Of a stretch of DNA of 64,000 nt, positions 21,933 through 33,169 are shown in pieces. Made by a program: the position numbers and the translations under genes. The notes under the pieces were generated by a model that worked only from the letters and a program-made list of their open reading frames with translations, had not been told where the DNA came from and did no database searches. Numbering within the stretch: the first letter of the stretch is position 1; the number at the start of each line of letters is the position of its first letter. The DNA comes from Adiantum capillus-veneris. Taxonomy: Eukaryota > Streptophyta > Polypodiopsida > Polypodiales > Pteridaceae. The stretch is taken from contig CM043960.1 of NCBI GenBank assembly GCA_014529385.2, positions 30,480,396 to 30,544,395 on the forward strand, given 5' to 3'.

Positions 21933-23090
21933 ATCGCTAGGAAATAAACTCACCTCCTATTACCCCTTTGTACACATGCTCTGAGAGTGCCCTCTACAAA
22001 TTCTTTGCCAAAGACAACCCATTTTCTAGCTGATTCAGCTCAACACAATGTCGGAGTGAATGGTCTTGTAGGAAACATTGTTCCATGACACCATCATAGC
22101 CATGCCCACCTCGTTAACCTTTACAGGTGGGAGAGCTTTGTTGTTCACTGTGCACAACATCAAAGGGCTTGCTCACATTCAATATAAATAAGTTGGTACC
22201 CAATCTAGGCGCGATGTTGAAGAGGTCGCCCTCATTAGGAGGGCAAATGTTGAGATGGAGGCCCGCACCTTGCTCATTGCAAACCTTAGCATGATGCTAT
22301 CTTTGGCGATGATGTGAATGTTGTTGCCATGATGGCAATGAACGTGAGGGCATGGTGCTCATGGCCTCCATCAAAGGTGGTGGAAGTCCACTTCATGAAG
22401 AGGGCGATGTACAGGAGGGACGAAGGAAGAGGCACAATTAGATGCAAAAGAGGGGAAGCTAAGATGGTTCTATGAGAAGGAGAGGAGGGGTAGGTCATTG
22501 TTGAAGGTAGATTAAGTAGATGCATTGGTAGTGGAGGTGCAATGGTAGGGAAACAACAAAGCGTATTAACCAACTATCTCCAACAACAGCTCTTTCATGC
22601 CAAATCCTATATCAAGCTTGTGTATGCCATCAAATATTTCTTCATATGTATAGTAGGTAAAATAATGCATCACTATTAGCTAGGTGAGCATAAACAAATG
22701 TATTCATGCTTCTTGATGTTTTTAAAAACCCCTTCAATAAATTTAACTTTGCTGCTTATTTATGCCCCTAATGTATAATAAATTCTATAAGACTTTAGTA
22801 AATTTAATACCCTTCCGTTATCTTACATATTTATGCCCCTAGTGTATAATAAATTATATAAGACTTTAGCAAATTTAATACCCTTCTATATTTGAATGCA
22901 CGTGTTATCTCCATAGTGGACACCCCGGGTTCTCCGCCCCCCTCCCCCCCACCCAATAAATATGATACTCCCCTCCCTTACTTTTAATATTCGGAGATAA
23001 ATTATTGGGGACCTACCCCTAACTTATACGCTTATGTAACTTGTAAAAAAAAACCCCTCCCCTGCACTTACGTGGTGTTGTAAGTTCTCC
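21933..23090. other. Unassigned stretch with an AT-rich tandem repeat
   Basis: At 22760-22895 the phrase TATGCCCCTARTGTATAATA and its neighbours are repeated twice at about 70-bp spacing. C-rich sequence follows at 22925-22955. No coding region is recognised until the gypsy remnant starting at about 23090. Confidence 0.5.
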
Positions 23091-26000
23091 ATGGTGAATC
23101 CCCTGGGGCACAATCTGATGTCTTCTCCTATAAGATGCACCATTACTCTCTCCGAACTTTTGAAAATTAGACCACATTTGTGGAGACAAATGAGCAAAAA
23201 TTTGGAGAAAATGGGACTGTTAATCCATTCAAACAATAAACTTATGCAGAAAATTATAGAAAAAAATCAACCACAGAAACCCAAAGCAAAGCATGTACCA
23301 GCGAACAAGGTGGGTGATTATTGCGAGGGAGAAGAAGGAAACACCACTTTACTGCTAGAGTACCAAGGAGTAAAGACAATGGAAATACTTGACAATGGGG
23401 TCGGAGTAGTCATTCCTCAAAGGGGATCTAAAAGAAATGGGGAAGACTAGATCTTAGAAAAACGCACATAAAGTTGCAACTAGCAGACAAATATGTGGAG
23501 ATACCCTTAGGAATATCGGAACAAGTTATTGTATCCTCTTGAGAAATAGGTACAAAAACATACTTTTGTTGTGGTTGACTTTGGAAATGGCAATAACTTT
23601 GAAGTTATTTTGGGATGACCATTCATGCCTCAACTCAAAATGGTTCAAGATTGGGGCTACGACCATCTCTACTTACGGCATAGGGGTATCACAACCAAGG
23701 TCAGCACAAAGGACCATAGTTATAGAGGTAAATTGAACCACAATTGAAGACCTTGGTGTAACTACGGATTCCAAAATACAAGTGCTTTCTCAGTTGATGA
23801 AAGATGCACATATTTGGATGTGCGGAGTGTCACAGTGTGGGAGCCTTAAAAAAGACGATTGCATTCTAGAGTGCTCTATAGAAGATAATTACTACATAAA
23901 AGATCCGTTTCCAGAGGGGTTGTTTGAATCCTTTGGATGGAAGAAAGTATTAGTGACTCTAGATGTTTGTGTAAATGAGGTAACCACCACGACCTTTAAT
24001 GATAAAGATAGTTACGATATAATGTCCTTCCAGATGGTAAGGGCTATCTTGATACCAGAAGAGGAAATTGAAACAACAAAAACCAAGAAAACAATCAATT
24101 GCAAAGAATAGTGGACAAAATTTCTTTCAAGATCTTAGTGATAATGATGAGGATGAATCCCATGATTCAAGGAGCGATGATTTAGGGAAGGATGCTAAAA
24201 ACGAGCTCTCTAGTGGCTCAAAAAACAAAAATGTGCCAAAAAAAGATGACCCAATCTTCTACAAGTTTCCTAACCACAAAATGAGGAGACAAAAGAGATA
24301 TCAAATGAGATGCACAAAAAAACAATAAAATAAATTTGAGAAACCAATGCCAAGATTGATGACCAAAATGCTATCTTATGCTATGGGAGCAGATGACTAT
24401 TTTTGAGACAAAAATCACCAAAAAATCCTTGAAATTGATAACTTTTTGGGCAAATTCAAAGAAGCAGAGGAAAAAGAAAACAAAGTACATGGCAAAAGCA
24501 TCAACAAGGATGTCCAAAATTGAAAAAAGAAGTGAATACCAAAAGTTAAAACGAATACTGAAAGAGGTTTGGACAACTAAAATGGAAAGTGAAGGAGACT
24601 CTAACACGAAAAACTTTGATGCATCCTCTCACTACAAAAAGTATACCATTGAGGACCGACGTATTGTGATTGAACAATCAATGTGAGAGCCTAAGGAACC
24701 AAGAACACCATATGATGGGCATGTGAATGCAAAGAGAAATGATCTTACTGAACTACAAAAGAACTGAGACACGCTTACATAGCCATGGATCTCACCAAAG
24801 AAGAAGAGAAACTTTTGATAGCTACTCTCAAGCAATATAGATATGTGTTTTCTTGGTCATACAAGGATCTTAAGGAAATGGATCCGAGCATATGTAAACA
24901 TATGAGACCCCTTAAGAGGGATGCTAAGCCATGCGGACAACATCCCTATACCTATAATCAAACATTTGCGAAGAAACATAGAGGAGATAGTCAAACTTAA
25001 TAAAGCAGCGTTTATCTATGAGATAGAGCACACGGAGTGGATGTCTCCAATTGTGGTAGTGCCCAAACAGAATGGTAAATTACAAGTGTGTATAAATCTA
25101 AAATAGGTAAACAATGCCACAATCAGAGATAACTATCCCCTATCCATCACAGATCATGTGATTGAGAGAGTTGCGGGCAAGGAAGCTTACAACTTTCTTG
25201 ATAGCTTTTTGGGATAAAACCAGCTCGCCATAAGGCTGGAGAATCATTACAAAAATGGCCTTTGCAATAGAATGGGGCATATTTGCTTGTTGGATGATGC
25301 CATTTGGCTTAACCAGTGGACCTACCACATTCTAGAGGCTCATGAGTCACGCATTCAAGGAGTATCTAAGATAATTCTTAGCGATCTATATGGATGACTT
25401 GTGTGTGCATTCTCTATGAAGAGACAAACATGTCAAAAACCTAAAAAATATATTTGAGAAGTGAAAAACTTATTGCATTTGCCTAAATCTTGAAAAATGC
25501 GTCTTCATGTAAGACAAGGTAAGATTTTGGGGCATATTGTGTCAAAAAAAGGCATTTCTACAATTCTTGAAAAGATAAAGGTGATTTTTGCTCTTCCAAA
25601 ATCCACCAAAGCTAGAGAGATACAAGCCTTTATGGGCCATTGTGGCCGTCAAAGGTTTATTTATATGTATGCCATTGTTGCAAGACCTCTCTGTGCTCTC
25701 ATCACAAAATTCAAGTGGAATGAAGAAACGGTGAGAAAGTGTTTCAACAATTAAAGTAGAGATTAATTTTGCTCCAATTTTAAAAGCTCTTGATTTGAAC
25801 AAGATCTTCCACATTCATGTAGATGCATCGGCATACGCTATTGGATGCATCTTAGCACAACTAGCAATATGGATTTTCTAATTTGTTACTCCAGTAGACA
25901 ACTCAATAGTGCGGAGTGAAATTAAATGGCCACAAAAAGAGAAGGTTTGGGGATGACCTATGAAGTCAAAAAGTTTAGACATTACCTTCTCGCAAATAAA

Positions 26001-26784
26001 TTCATATTTTTTGTGGATCATCAGGCACTATTGTACTTAGTGAACAAACCTTGCAATGCTGACCGTATAGTTCAATGGCTCATTATATTGCTAGAGTTTG
26101 ATTTCATCATAGTTGTCAAGAAAGGGAATACCCATCAAAGGGTGGACCATTTATCACAATTGATACGTGGGGAAGCACCTAGCGGAGTTGATGAGACGAC
26201 CTGCCAGATTCTTACCTTTTCAACACAGAGATGGTACCGAGGTGGAGCAAACATGTGATACCATTTCTCACCATTGGTTCTTTGCATATTGAAATGCAAT
26301 CATCAATCATTAAACAATCACACTCACTAGTGCTAATAGCTAGAGGGCTATATAAACAAGAATACTTTGGCTATCTATAGAGCCAGCTGCTGAGAAAGAA
26401 TTGTACTTGAGGCAAGCTCACATACAAATGATAGGAATTCATAATGCAGACATACCAGAGCTTGATGAGACTTGGGGTGTATTGGACTCATATGTAGAAA
26501 AGCATCTATGACTATATTAGTTCATGTGACACCACTTACGCTGTCCAAAAACGAATCAAACATGCTACACTATTTAGGCTAACTAAAGCACCCAAGTGGA
26601 AAAAATACATTGTGGATTACATTGAATAGGGAGTCTTGCCAAACTACGCTCAATCTAGAGAGAGGCGGAAAATTATGTTATCATTGAAAGTAACATTTAT
26701 TGAAGAGGGATAGATGACAAATTGAGAATCTATGCCACAGAGCACAAGTACTCAACAATTCTTGAGCAAGCACATGTCGGACCG
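23091..26784 (+). pseudogene. Ty3/gypsy pol remnant (protease, RT, RNase H, partial integrase), element 1
   Basis: The reading frame is broken throughout, but the order is clear and the text is a diverged version of element 2. A pre-protease segment comes first (ITLSELLKIRPHLW, NKVGDYCEGEEGNTTL). The protease follows, with the active-site region decayed to LDNGVG. Then come a linker (MRRQKRYQMR), the RT N terminus (FSWSYKDLKEMDPSICKHMR, 24850), SPIVVVPKQNGKLQVC (25046), and the catalytic YMDDL (about 25390). RNase H follows (HIHVDASAYAIG, FRHYLLANKFIFFVDHQALL, 25810-26040). The first zinc-binding integrase module and its spacer (HATLFRL) run up to about 26780, where similarity stops at the presumed LTR. 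The central and C-terminal integrase are missing. It probably belongs with the LTR and Gag parts at 9.3-15.5 kb. Confidence 0.85.
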
Positions 26785-28800
26785 TGTAATATTTAATGCA
26801 CTAGTAACTTGTGTGTAGCAAAAATTGATAACATAGTGAGCATTTCATTAAGAGCAAGTTCCTACTGAGCATAGAGAGAGTATTTAATTTGAGAAAGCAA
26901 CATAGCAATTTACACCTAGCTAATTTGGCATTGACAATACTTGAAAAGAGAGAGAAATAGAACAATTGACAATAGTTGAGGACCAAATTTACATGGAGCC
27001 GGTCCCCCCTCCATAAAGGCTTTGTATTATAGCTTCTCCCATCATAGGAGACTTTTGTACAATACAATCTTTGTGTTCGTTGACAATTGGACTATTTTGA
27101 AAGCCACATGCAATCAAATGATTGTCTACCTTTCATTATTACATCTATACACTTTATTTTCTTGTTCTTTCTTGACAAGCCCACAAGGTTGCATTACATA
27201 CACTTCCTCATACAAGTTACCATTCAAAAAAATAGTTTTAATGTTCAATTGATGTATATCCTATGTAAAATAATGCCAATGCACAAATAAAACGAACAAT
27301 AGTCATACAATAAGTGTGAGCAAAATTTTCTTCATAATCAATGTCCCTTTGCTGAGCATAACCTTTTGCAACAAGCCTCATCTTGTAGCGATCAATACTA
27401 CCATTCTGCTTAGGGTTTATCTTATAAGTCCACTTTCTAGCAATGGCCTTTGTACCATGAGACAAGGCACATAAAGACCAAGTATGTTTCTTAAATCACA
27501 TCATATTCATCTTCCATAGCAACCATCCAAGTTTTTGAATTTTGTGCTTCATCCAAACGTAAAAGGTTCCTCCTAAGAATAACAATTTGATGCACAAGAA
27601 GAATGAAGAGAACCCAAACGGGTGCGACTTAAACAAGGCACATAAACACTTTAGCCTTAAGCGGATATACCCATGTAAATTATCCTTGAAAAACACACAT
27701 AGTATCCCTAGCCTCAGTCCCAAGACCTCACACACCTTCAAAAATGGTGAGAGCTATCGGGGAATGAGGATAGATTGAGAGGAAGACGATGTATCTTACG
27801 AGAAATAAGTATTCTCCTCACATAATCACTCTAATAGCATAGCTTAGCTTAGTAATTATCATGGTAGAGGAGATGAGCATGCCATTGAAGCTTGGATCTT
27901 GGTTGGATTTGCATTCCATAGCCAAGAGTTGTTGGTGTAGGCCTCTACTTCTCAATGCTTGGAGAAGGAGATGGAGTTCTTCTTGCACACATGAGTTGTG
28001 TGTGTGTGTGTGTGTGTTCTCATCTTGGTCGACCCCTCGTGCTATTTGCTCATGCTTGCCTCCCATTGGCTCCTATAAAGCTTAGCCAATCACAAATTAG
28101 AAGCATAATTGATAGCCTTTTGACAAGTGTCCTTCTTTCCCCTTATGTGAGAGATTTAGGTAATTAAATAATTCAATTAAACTCTCATTGGACCTCTTAG
28201 TCTTTTGGCCAATAGGAATCAGACAAGCCATTGGGCTGCTGGATGCTCATTGGACCCCTTGGTAGATTGTCCAATAGTCTTCTAGGGAACTTAATTTCTA
28301 TTTGTTCGTTTATCAAGAATTTTTTAAATTGATTAGACTAACATTACTCTAGCCTAATATTCTCATTGGTCCACCTCTATGGCTATCCAATAGGATTTGA
28401 GGGGAGCTTGGGGGCAACTAACCTAGGAGCATGACATGTGTCCACTATTCCCTTTGTGTAAAGGGGGAGCTTTGGAGTGTGTGTGCGTGTTTATCTCTCA
28501 TCCCCTACTAAAAGGGCTCGCCCCCTCCTTCCTAGGGATGTGGGAATACTTTTTAGTCTTTCCATGACCATCCACTTTTCCCTACTTTGACCTTTGGACA
28601 ATTGAATTAAATATAGGAACCTTAGCCTATGGAAGTCTTAATGGAGCTGAATCTTAGGTCTTTTAAGCCCCATTGAAGCACATGGCACTTTTGCAGATTG
28701 TCCCCCTTTGGATCCCTATTTTTCCTCCTTTGGATCCTTGCAGAGACCGATCTAGCAGCCTTACCAATATTCTAGCTTTTACTCCCGTGGTACTTCCCCA
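26785..28800 (+). mobile_element. Partial LTR copy related to 9298-11515
   Basis: From TGTAAT onward this matches the 9.3-10.6 kb region with a few gaps. Shared text includes CAATAGTTGAGGACC, TTTGTATTATAG, CCTCAGTCCCAAG, TTGGATTTGCATTCCATAGC and the CTCATTGGACC repeats. A copia fragment interrupts it at about 27080-27650. The match fades near 28800, so the last third of the LTR (including the CCCACA end) is missing or unrecognisable. No polypurine tract precedes it, which fits the deletion that also removed most of the integrase. Confidence 0.5.
27080..27650 (-). pseudogene. Ty1/copia RT fragment inserted in the LTR
   Basis: The minus strand encodes HGTKAIARKWTYKINPKQNG, then RYKMRLVAKGYAQQRDIDYE and NFAHTYCMTIVRFI, the standard N-terminal copia reverse-transcriptase block. 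A piece near 27180 (EEVYVMQP) corresponds to the later RT motif also seen in the copia element at 17.1 kb. The surrounding LTR resumes near 27690. It is a fragment only. Confidence 0.75.
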
Positions 28801-28984
28801 TATTAAATAATAAGTTTAGCATGAGAAAATCATTTGGGAGAATTAGATATTAGTTTTTATGACATTACCTCTCTCTTGAAATCATAGTCGTCCTCGACTA
28901 TGAGGTAGAGAAGATAAAGCCTGGTCATTAGTCCGTTTGCCAGCGGGTACAGGATCCCTATTTTACCCGACAACGAGAAACATG

Positions 28985-29053
28985 GGAAGAGAGAGAGAGG
29001 GAGAGAGAGAGAGAGAGAGAGGGATAGAGAGAGATATATATAGAGGGATAGAG

Positions 29054-29127
<74 letters not shown>

Positions 29128-29190
29128 GAAAAGAGGGAGGGAGAGAATTAAGATGTCCTTCAATAGAAAGAGATAGGTAGAGAGAGAGAG
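28985..29190. repeat. (GA)n, GATA-like and (AT)n microsatellite cluster
   Basis: A GA-rich run gives way to a pure AT run of about 67 bases (29058-29124), followed by more GA-rich sequence. The 28880-28900 stretch just before it holds a small hairpin, CATAGTCG and CGACTATG around TCCT. Confidence 0.95.
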
Positions 29191-29201
29191 TTGAAGAAAT
29201 A

Positions 29202-29624
29202 GGGAGATAAAGAGCAATGATTGTAGGCGGAGCAACCATTTTGTGGTGTGCATAGTGCGGGTATGCTCCTGCTTCCGTAGAGTGCTATGAAAAAGACCTT
29301 TACGTGACGTCAACAGACCCTCGGAAATTACTTTCTACTCTCTTCTCCTTAACTTCTCTATATTTCTCTTTGTCTCTCTTCCTATCTCTTTCTCCCCACT
29401 GAATAGGCATTAGGTTGGACAGCTTTTAACGATACCGTACCTCAAATGGAGGCAGACATGTGTGTAGAATGGAGGCAAAGTAATCCCTTGAACATGGAGC
29501 TGCTGCATAAGAAGCACAATAAAGAAGCTCTTCTTCATAGCACTCTACAGAAGCAGCGAGCACTCTCGCACTGCGCACAACACAAAATGATGGCTACATT
29601 TACAACCATAACTCTTTATCTCTA
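29202..29624. repeat. Imperfect ~100-bp inverted repeat
   Basis: The left arm (29202-29298) and right arm (29529-29624) are reverse complements with scattered mismatches. For example, GTAGAGTGCTATGAA in the left arm pairs with TTCATAGCACTCTAC in the right, and CATTTTGTGGTGTGC with GCGCACAACACAAAATG. The spacer is about 230 bp. The structure resembles a foldback or MITE-like element, but no target duplication was found. Confidence 0.75.
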
Positions 29625-30189
29625 CTCAAAATGATGGCCACATTACGTATATGTATATATATATTTGTGTGTACATATATATTTGTTTGTGCATGTATGT
29701 AGGTACTAAGTACGGGAGCATAGCACCGGAAAGTTAGACACTTCCTCTTGGGTATAGTCCCTTTTTAGTCGTGGCGTTCGGTCATTGGTCCACTCCTACA
29801 TGGATTACCGCAACATACCTTTGGTTTTACCATGGTTGAGACTGTGATGATATCTAAAGAGGTTCCACTTGACCTTTGGCACTACTAGCCTCTACTTAGG
29901 TCTACTAGTATGTATATGTATCTACGTGTTTGTGTGCTAATATACTTGTGTACATATTTATAGATGAGTGAGTAGGGGAGAAAGCTTAATCTTATATTGC
30001 TCTTTGTAATGTAGATGTCAGACTATAGACGACCTAGTGGGGAGTAGCCAGTTGGCTCTTCTTTTGGGTGGTTTACATCCCAGGTGGGCTCCCACCCAGG
30101 GTGGACATCGCCTCCAGTGGACCCAAGTCTTGAGTCAGTGAGAACAAGCAAAGAAATAAAGAATATTTTTAGATAGTTAACCCTAAACC
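29625..30189. other. Unassigned, with TATATATG/TGTGTA-rich sequence
   Basis: Repeated TATGTATATATATTTGTGTGTAC-like words occur at 29647-29695 and 29905-29965. No gene is recognised. Confidence 0.5.
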
Positions 30190-31620
30190 ATGAGTGTCAT
30201 AGGTTTATTTTTGTTATTTATAGGCATGGCCATCCTACAGCTACCCTTCTCAGGTTCCTCCACCGATCATAGATCCAGACCTAGAGCAGGCTCTCTCTTT
30301 ACGAGACCAATACCTCTAAGAGACAGAGAATTTGTTTGGTCATTACACTCCACAGTAGCTTGCGAGCTACGGTATTTCTCTGCAGACTACACCATGGGGG
30401 AATCAGGGAGGGACTCCTTACCTACAGAGCCTCGCACCAACGGCACCTCAGTCTACAGCCCCTTCTTATTGTCCTACTCCCCTTCCATCGCAGGGTCCTA
30501 CTTCCCTTCCATCACAGGGTCCCACTCCCATCGCATCACAGGGTCGTACGCCACTCCATTCCACTCCTACTTTGCCAGAACACGGTCGATGAACTTTCTC
30601 TAGCAGCACGCGTCGATGCTCGTCTCAAGGCAATGAGCACTGTGAGAGACGAAGCGGTGGTGGATCTTGTGGTTTCGCCTGTTTTGGTAGTGGTGTGGGA
30701 ATGGAGTCCCCACTTTCAGAGCATGCCGCCCCTGACGAGAGGACGAGGATACTGACGTACCCGTGCCAGATACGAATGGGCACTACTATAGGGTTAAATA
30801 TGGAAGGGAGGTGGACTTCGGCACAGCACATGACATGGTATTTCAACGCCATCTACAAATTCTTATACATTCAACATATAAGAACTATTTTATAAGGTTT
30901 AGAGACCAACTATCCGATCATGCACGGTACATTGAGGATGTGATGTTAGCTAGATTTCCAAATGCCATTGATCAACGTTTTTCACAACAGTGGTTGGAGG
31001 GCTGCATAAAGACATTTCTGAAAAACAAGTAGTCCAGTGTGCGGCACGCAGCAGCCAACCAGGTCAAAGATCTAGACAGGAGCTACCGTGGTGGCAACAT
31101 GGTAGACGCGGAGTGGGAGTGGGCAATTCAGGAAAAGAGTGATCAAGCTACGACGGGCTCATCATACACACAACAATGCAAGGATCGCGCCAGACAAACT
31201 CCCACACACTATGGCTCAGGATGCAACGGAGCTTGGAAGGACAAATATGTAAGATTGATTAAATTATAACCTCGATTAGTGATTATTAAGATTGTAGTTG
31301 ATGCTTTGTTATTATTATTGCTGACTTAGGAAAATGTGACTCTTTCTCGACCAACCAGAGAGATGGTCAAGTATCGGGAGCGACATACAGAATTCGATAC
31401 TTGGCGATGGTTGTTCGAAAACAACCACATCTCTCGCGAGTAGTTCGACATAGCAGTTGGATCACTACAAGCGGTAAGTTTAAACAAGTAATTTTCTATC
31501 AATTGTTTTGAACTGTTGATAATTGTTTAATTTGGTTTGGGTTTATGTCGAGTCAAGGTGATCAAACGTATGTGCTTGTGGACGCCAACGAGATAGAGGA
31601 GGATTAGATAGAATAATATT
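30190..31620 (+). pseudogene. CACTA-associated (transposase_24-like) gene remnant with introns
   Basis: Coding-like text runs from about 30763 (YYRVKYGREVDFGTAHDMVF) through QWLEGCIKTFLKNK and, after one stop, DAEWEWAIQEKSDQATTGSS to GSGCNGAWKDKY. A good 5' splice site (GTAAGA, about 31250) and acceptor (CTGACTTAG, about 31330) join this in frame to ENVTLSRPTREMVKYRERHT; that exon has one internal stop and ends in GCG/GTAAGT (about 31476). The combination of a Trp-rich segment, a conserved gly-ser block and a following threonine/arginine-rich block resembles the second ORF of plant CACTA (En/Spm) transposons. The upstream 30190-30600 frame is proline/serine-rich and could be its N terminus. 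The family call is inference. Confidence 0.35.
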
Positions 31621-31679
31621 TTGTCCAAACTTTTGTAAAGTCCCAATGTGATACAATGTATATACAACTATTTGGTCAA

Positions 31680-32330
31680 GAGGGAGGATGCGTAGAGAGT
31701 GTAGATAGAGATTAATTCGAGGATAAACATATAAGGTTAGGATTTAGGAAGAGATTAGGGTTTAGAGAGAGGTATGGATGGAGTAGATAGAGATTATGTA
31801 GAGATGAAGGATACATAGAGAGTTAAAATAGAGAGATTAGATGTAGAGAGAGGAATTAGGATATAGATGAAGGGAGTAGAGATAGATATTAGGTAGAGAG
31901 AGATGTGGATAGACGTTAGGGTGTAGAGAAAGAGTAGAGAGAGGTTAGAATGTAGATATGAGTAGAGAGGGTGTATATAGAGAGAGGGAGGATACATAGA
32001 GTGTAGAGATAGATAGAGGGAGTATGGAGACTGTAGAGATTTATCTCTCTCTATGTTTAGAGGATAGAGAGAGGATATAGATAGAGATTAGGTAGAAAGT
32101 AGAAAAATAAGGTAAGGATTTAGAAAGAGATTAGGTTGTAGAGAGAGGTGTGGATAGAGTAGATAGAGAGGGAGGAGATATAGAGAGGAGAAATAGAGAG
32201 TGTAGATAGAGAGATTAGGTGTAGATACACCCTCTCTCTCTATGTCCTCTCTATCTACCTCTTCTCTCTACACCCTCTCTATCTACGTGTGTAGATCAAG
32301 TAGAGATTAGTGTAGAGAAGAGGTAGGTAG
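31680..32330. repeat. Degenerate GTAGAGAGAGATTAGG-type repeats
   Basis: Purine-rich text built from GTAGAGAGAG, GATTAGG and GGATAGAGAG words makes up about 650 bp, with short pyrimidine counterparts (CCCTCTCTCTCTATG) near 32040 and 32230 that could fold back. Frames of SLSL and PSLYIHPL type are artefacts. Confidence 0.85.
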
Positions 32331-33169
32331 ATGGCTAATAATATTATATCTACCTTTATCTACGGCCTCTCTTTTTCTCTCTTCAACATGCAACCCTATA
32401 CTTATCTTTCTTGCATCAGCCTCAATCTCCCCCTGGGCGAGGGCCTACCTTATGGAGAGCGTTAACACAACCTTGCCCTCCCAACCAACACCACCTTGCC
32501 CACACATCTAATCATTCGCATGGTTTTGACTTTGTTGAAGCTACCCACAACCCCAACTTTGTTGGACTAGTCCAACCTCGACTCTGCCTGAACTGCCCTC
32601 AACTCTCAGACTCGTTTTGAGCACCAACTTTGACTCCGTTTGACCGGTGACTCTCTAGCAGTGATTCTTTCTCAATGCTTTGAGTCTCTTCCTCATCTCT
32701 TCATAGGAAGCCTGTGCCTATCATGGCCACTTGAGCCTCATCTCAAGGAAAGTCTACATTCTCCGAGGTCGTGGAAACACCCCCAAAAACAAACATCATA
32801 ACACACAGGTCTTCAAAATGAAATCAAGAAGCTTTGCAAGGAGAATGAGGAGCTAAAGCATACACTCATGGATGACTAGTCCATTTGGTGCTTGAGAGCC
32901 TTAGCTACTGCAAGCGTGTCTGCACTTTAGTCTGTATCAATCTTCCATAGTAGAGTGACAAACTCTACTTGGTGTTCAGGAGACGTCGTCCCCACAAACA
33001 TGATCCTAAGCATGCATACTTATTAACACGTGCACACAATAAATAAAAAGAGAGTCTTATAAGACAAAAACTTTTCTCATTTATACATATTTACATTTGA
33101 TTACTCTAGAGAATCATTGTAAGCATTGACAAGGTTTAGGTTATCCTTTAATTGTATGCCTTAAACTTG
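32331..33169. other. Unassigned stretch 3' of element 4
   Basis: No gene recognised. If element 4 has a 3' LTR it should lie here, on the minus strand downstream of the integrase, but I found no repeat of it elsewhere to define its ends. Confidence 0.4.
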
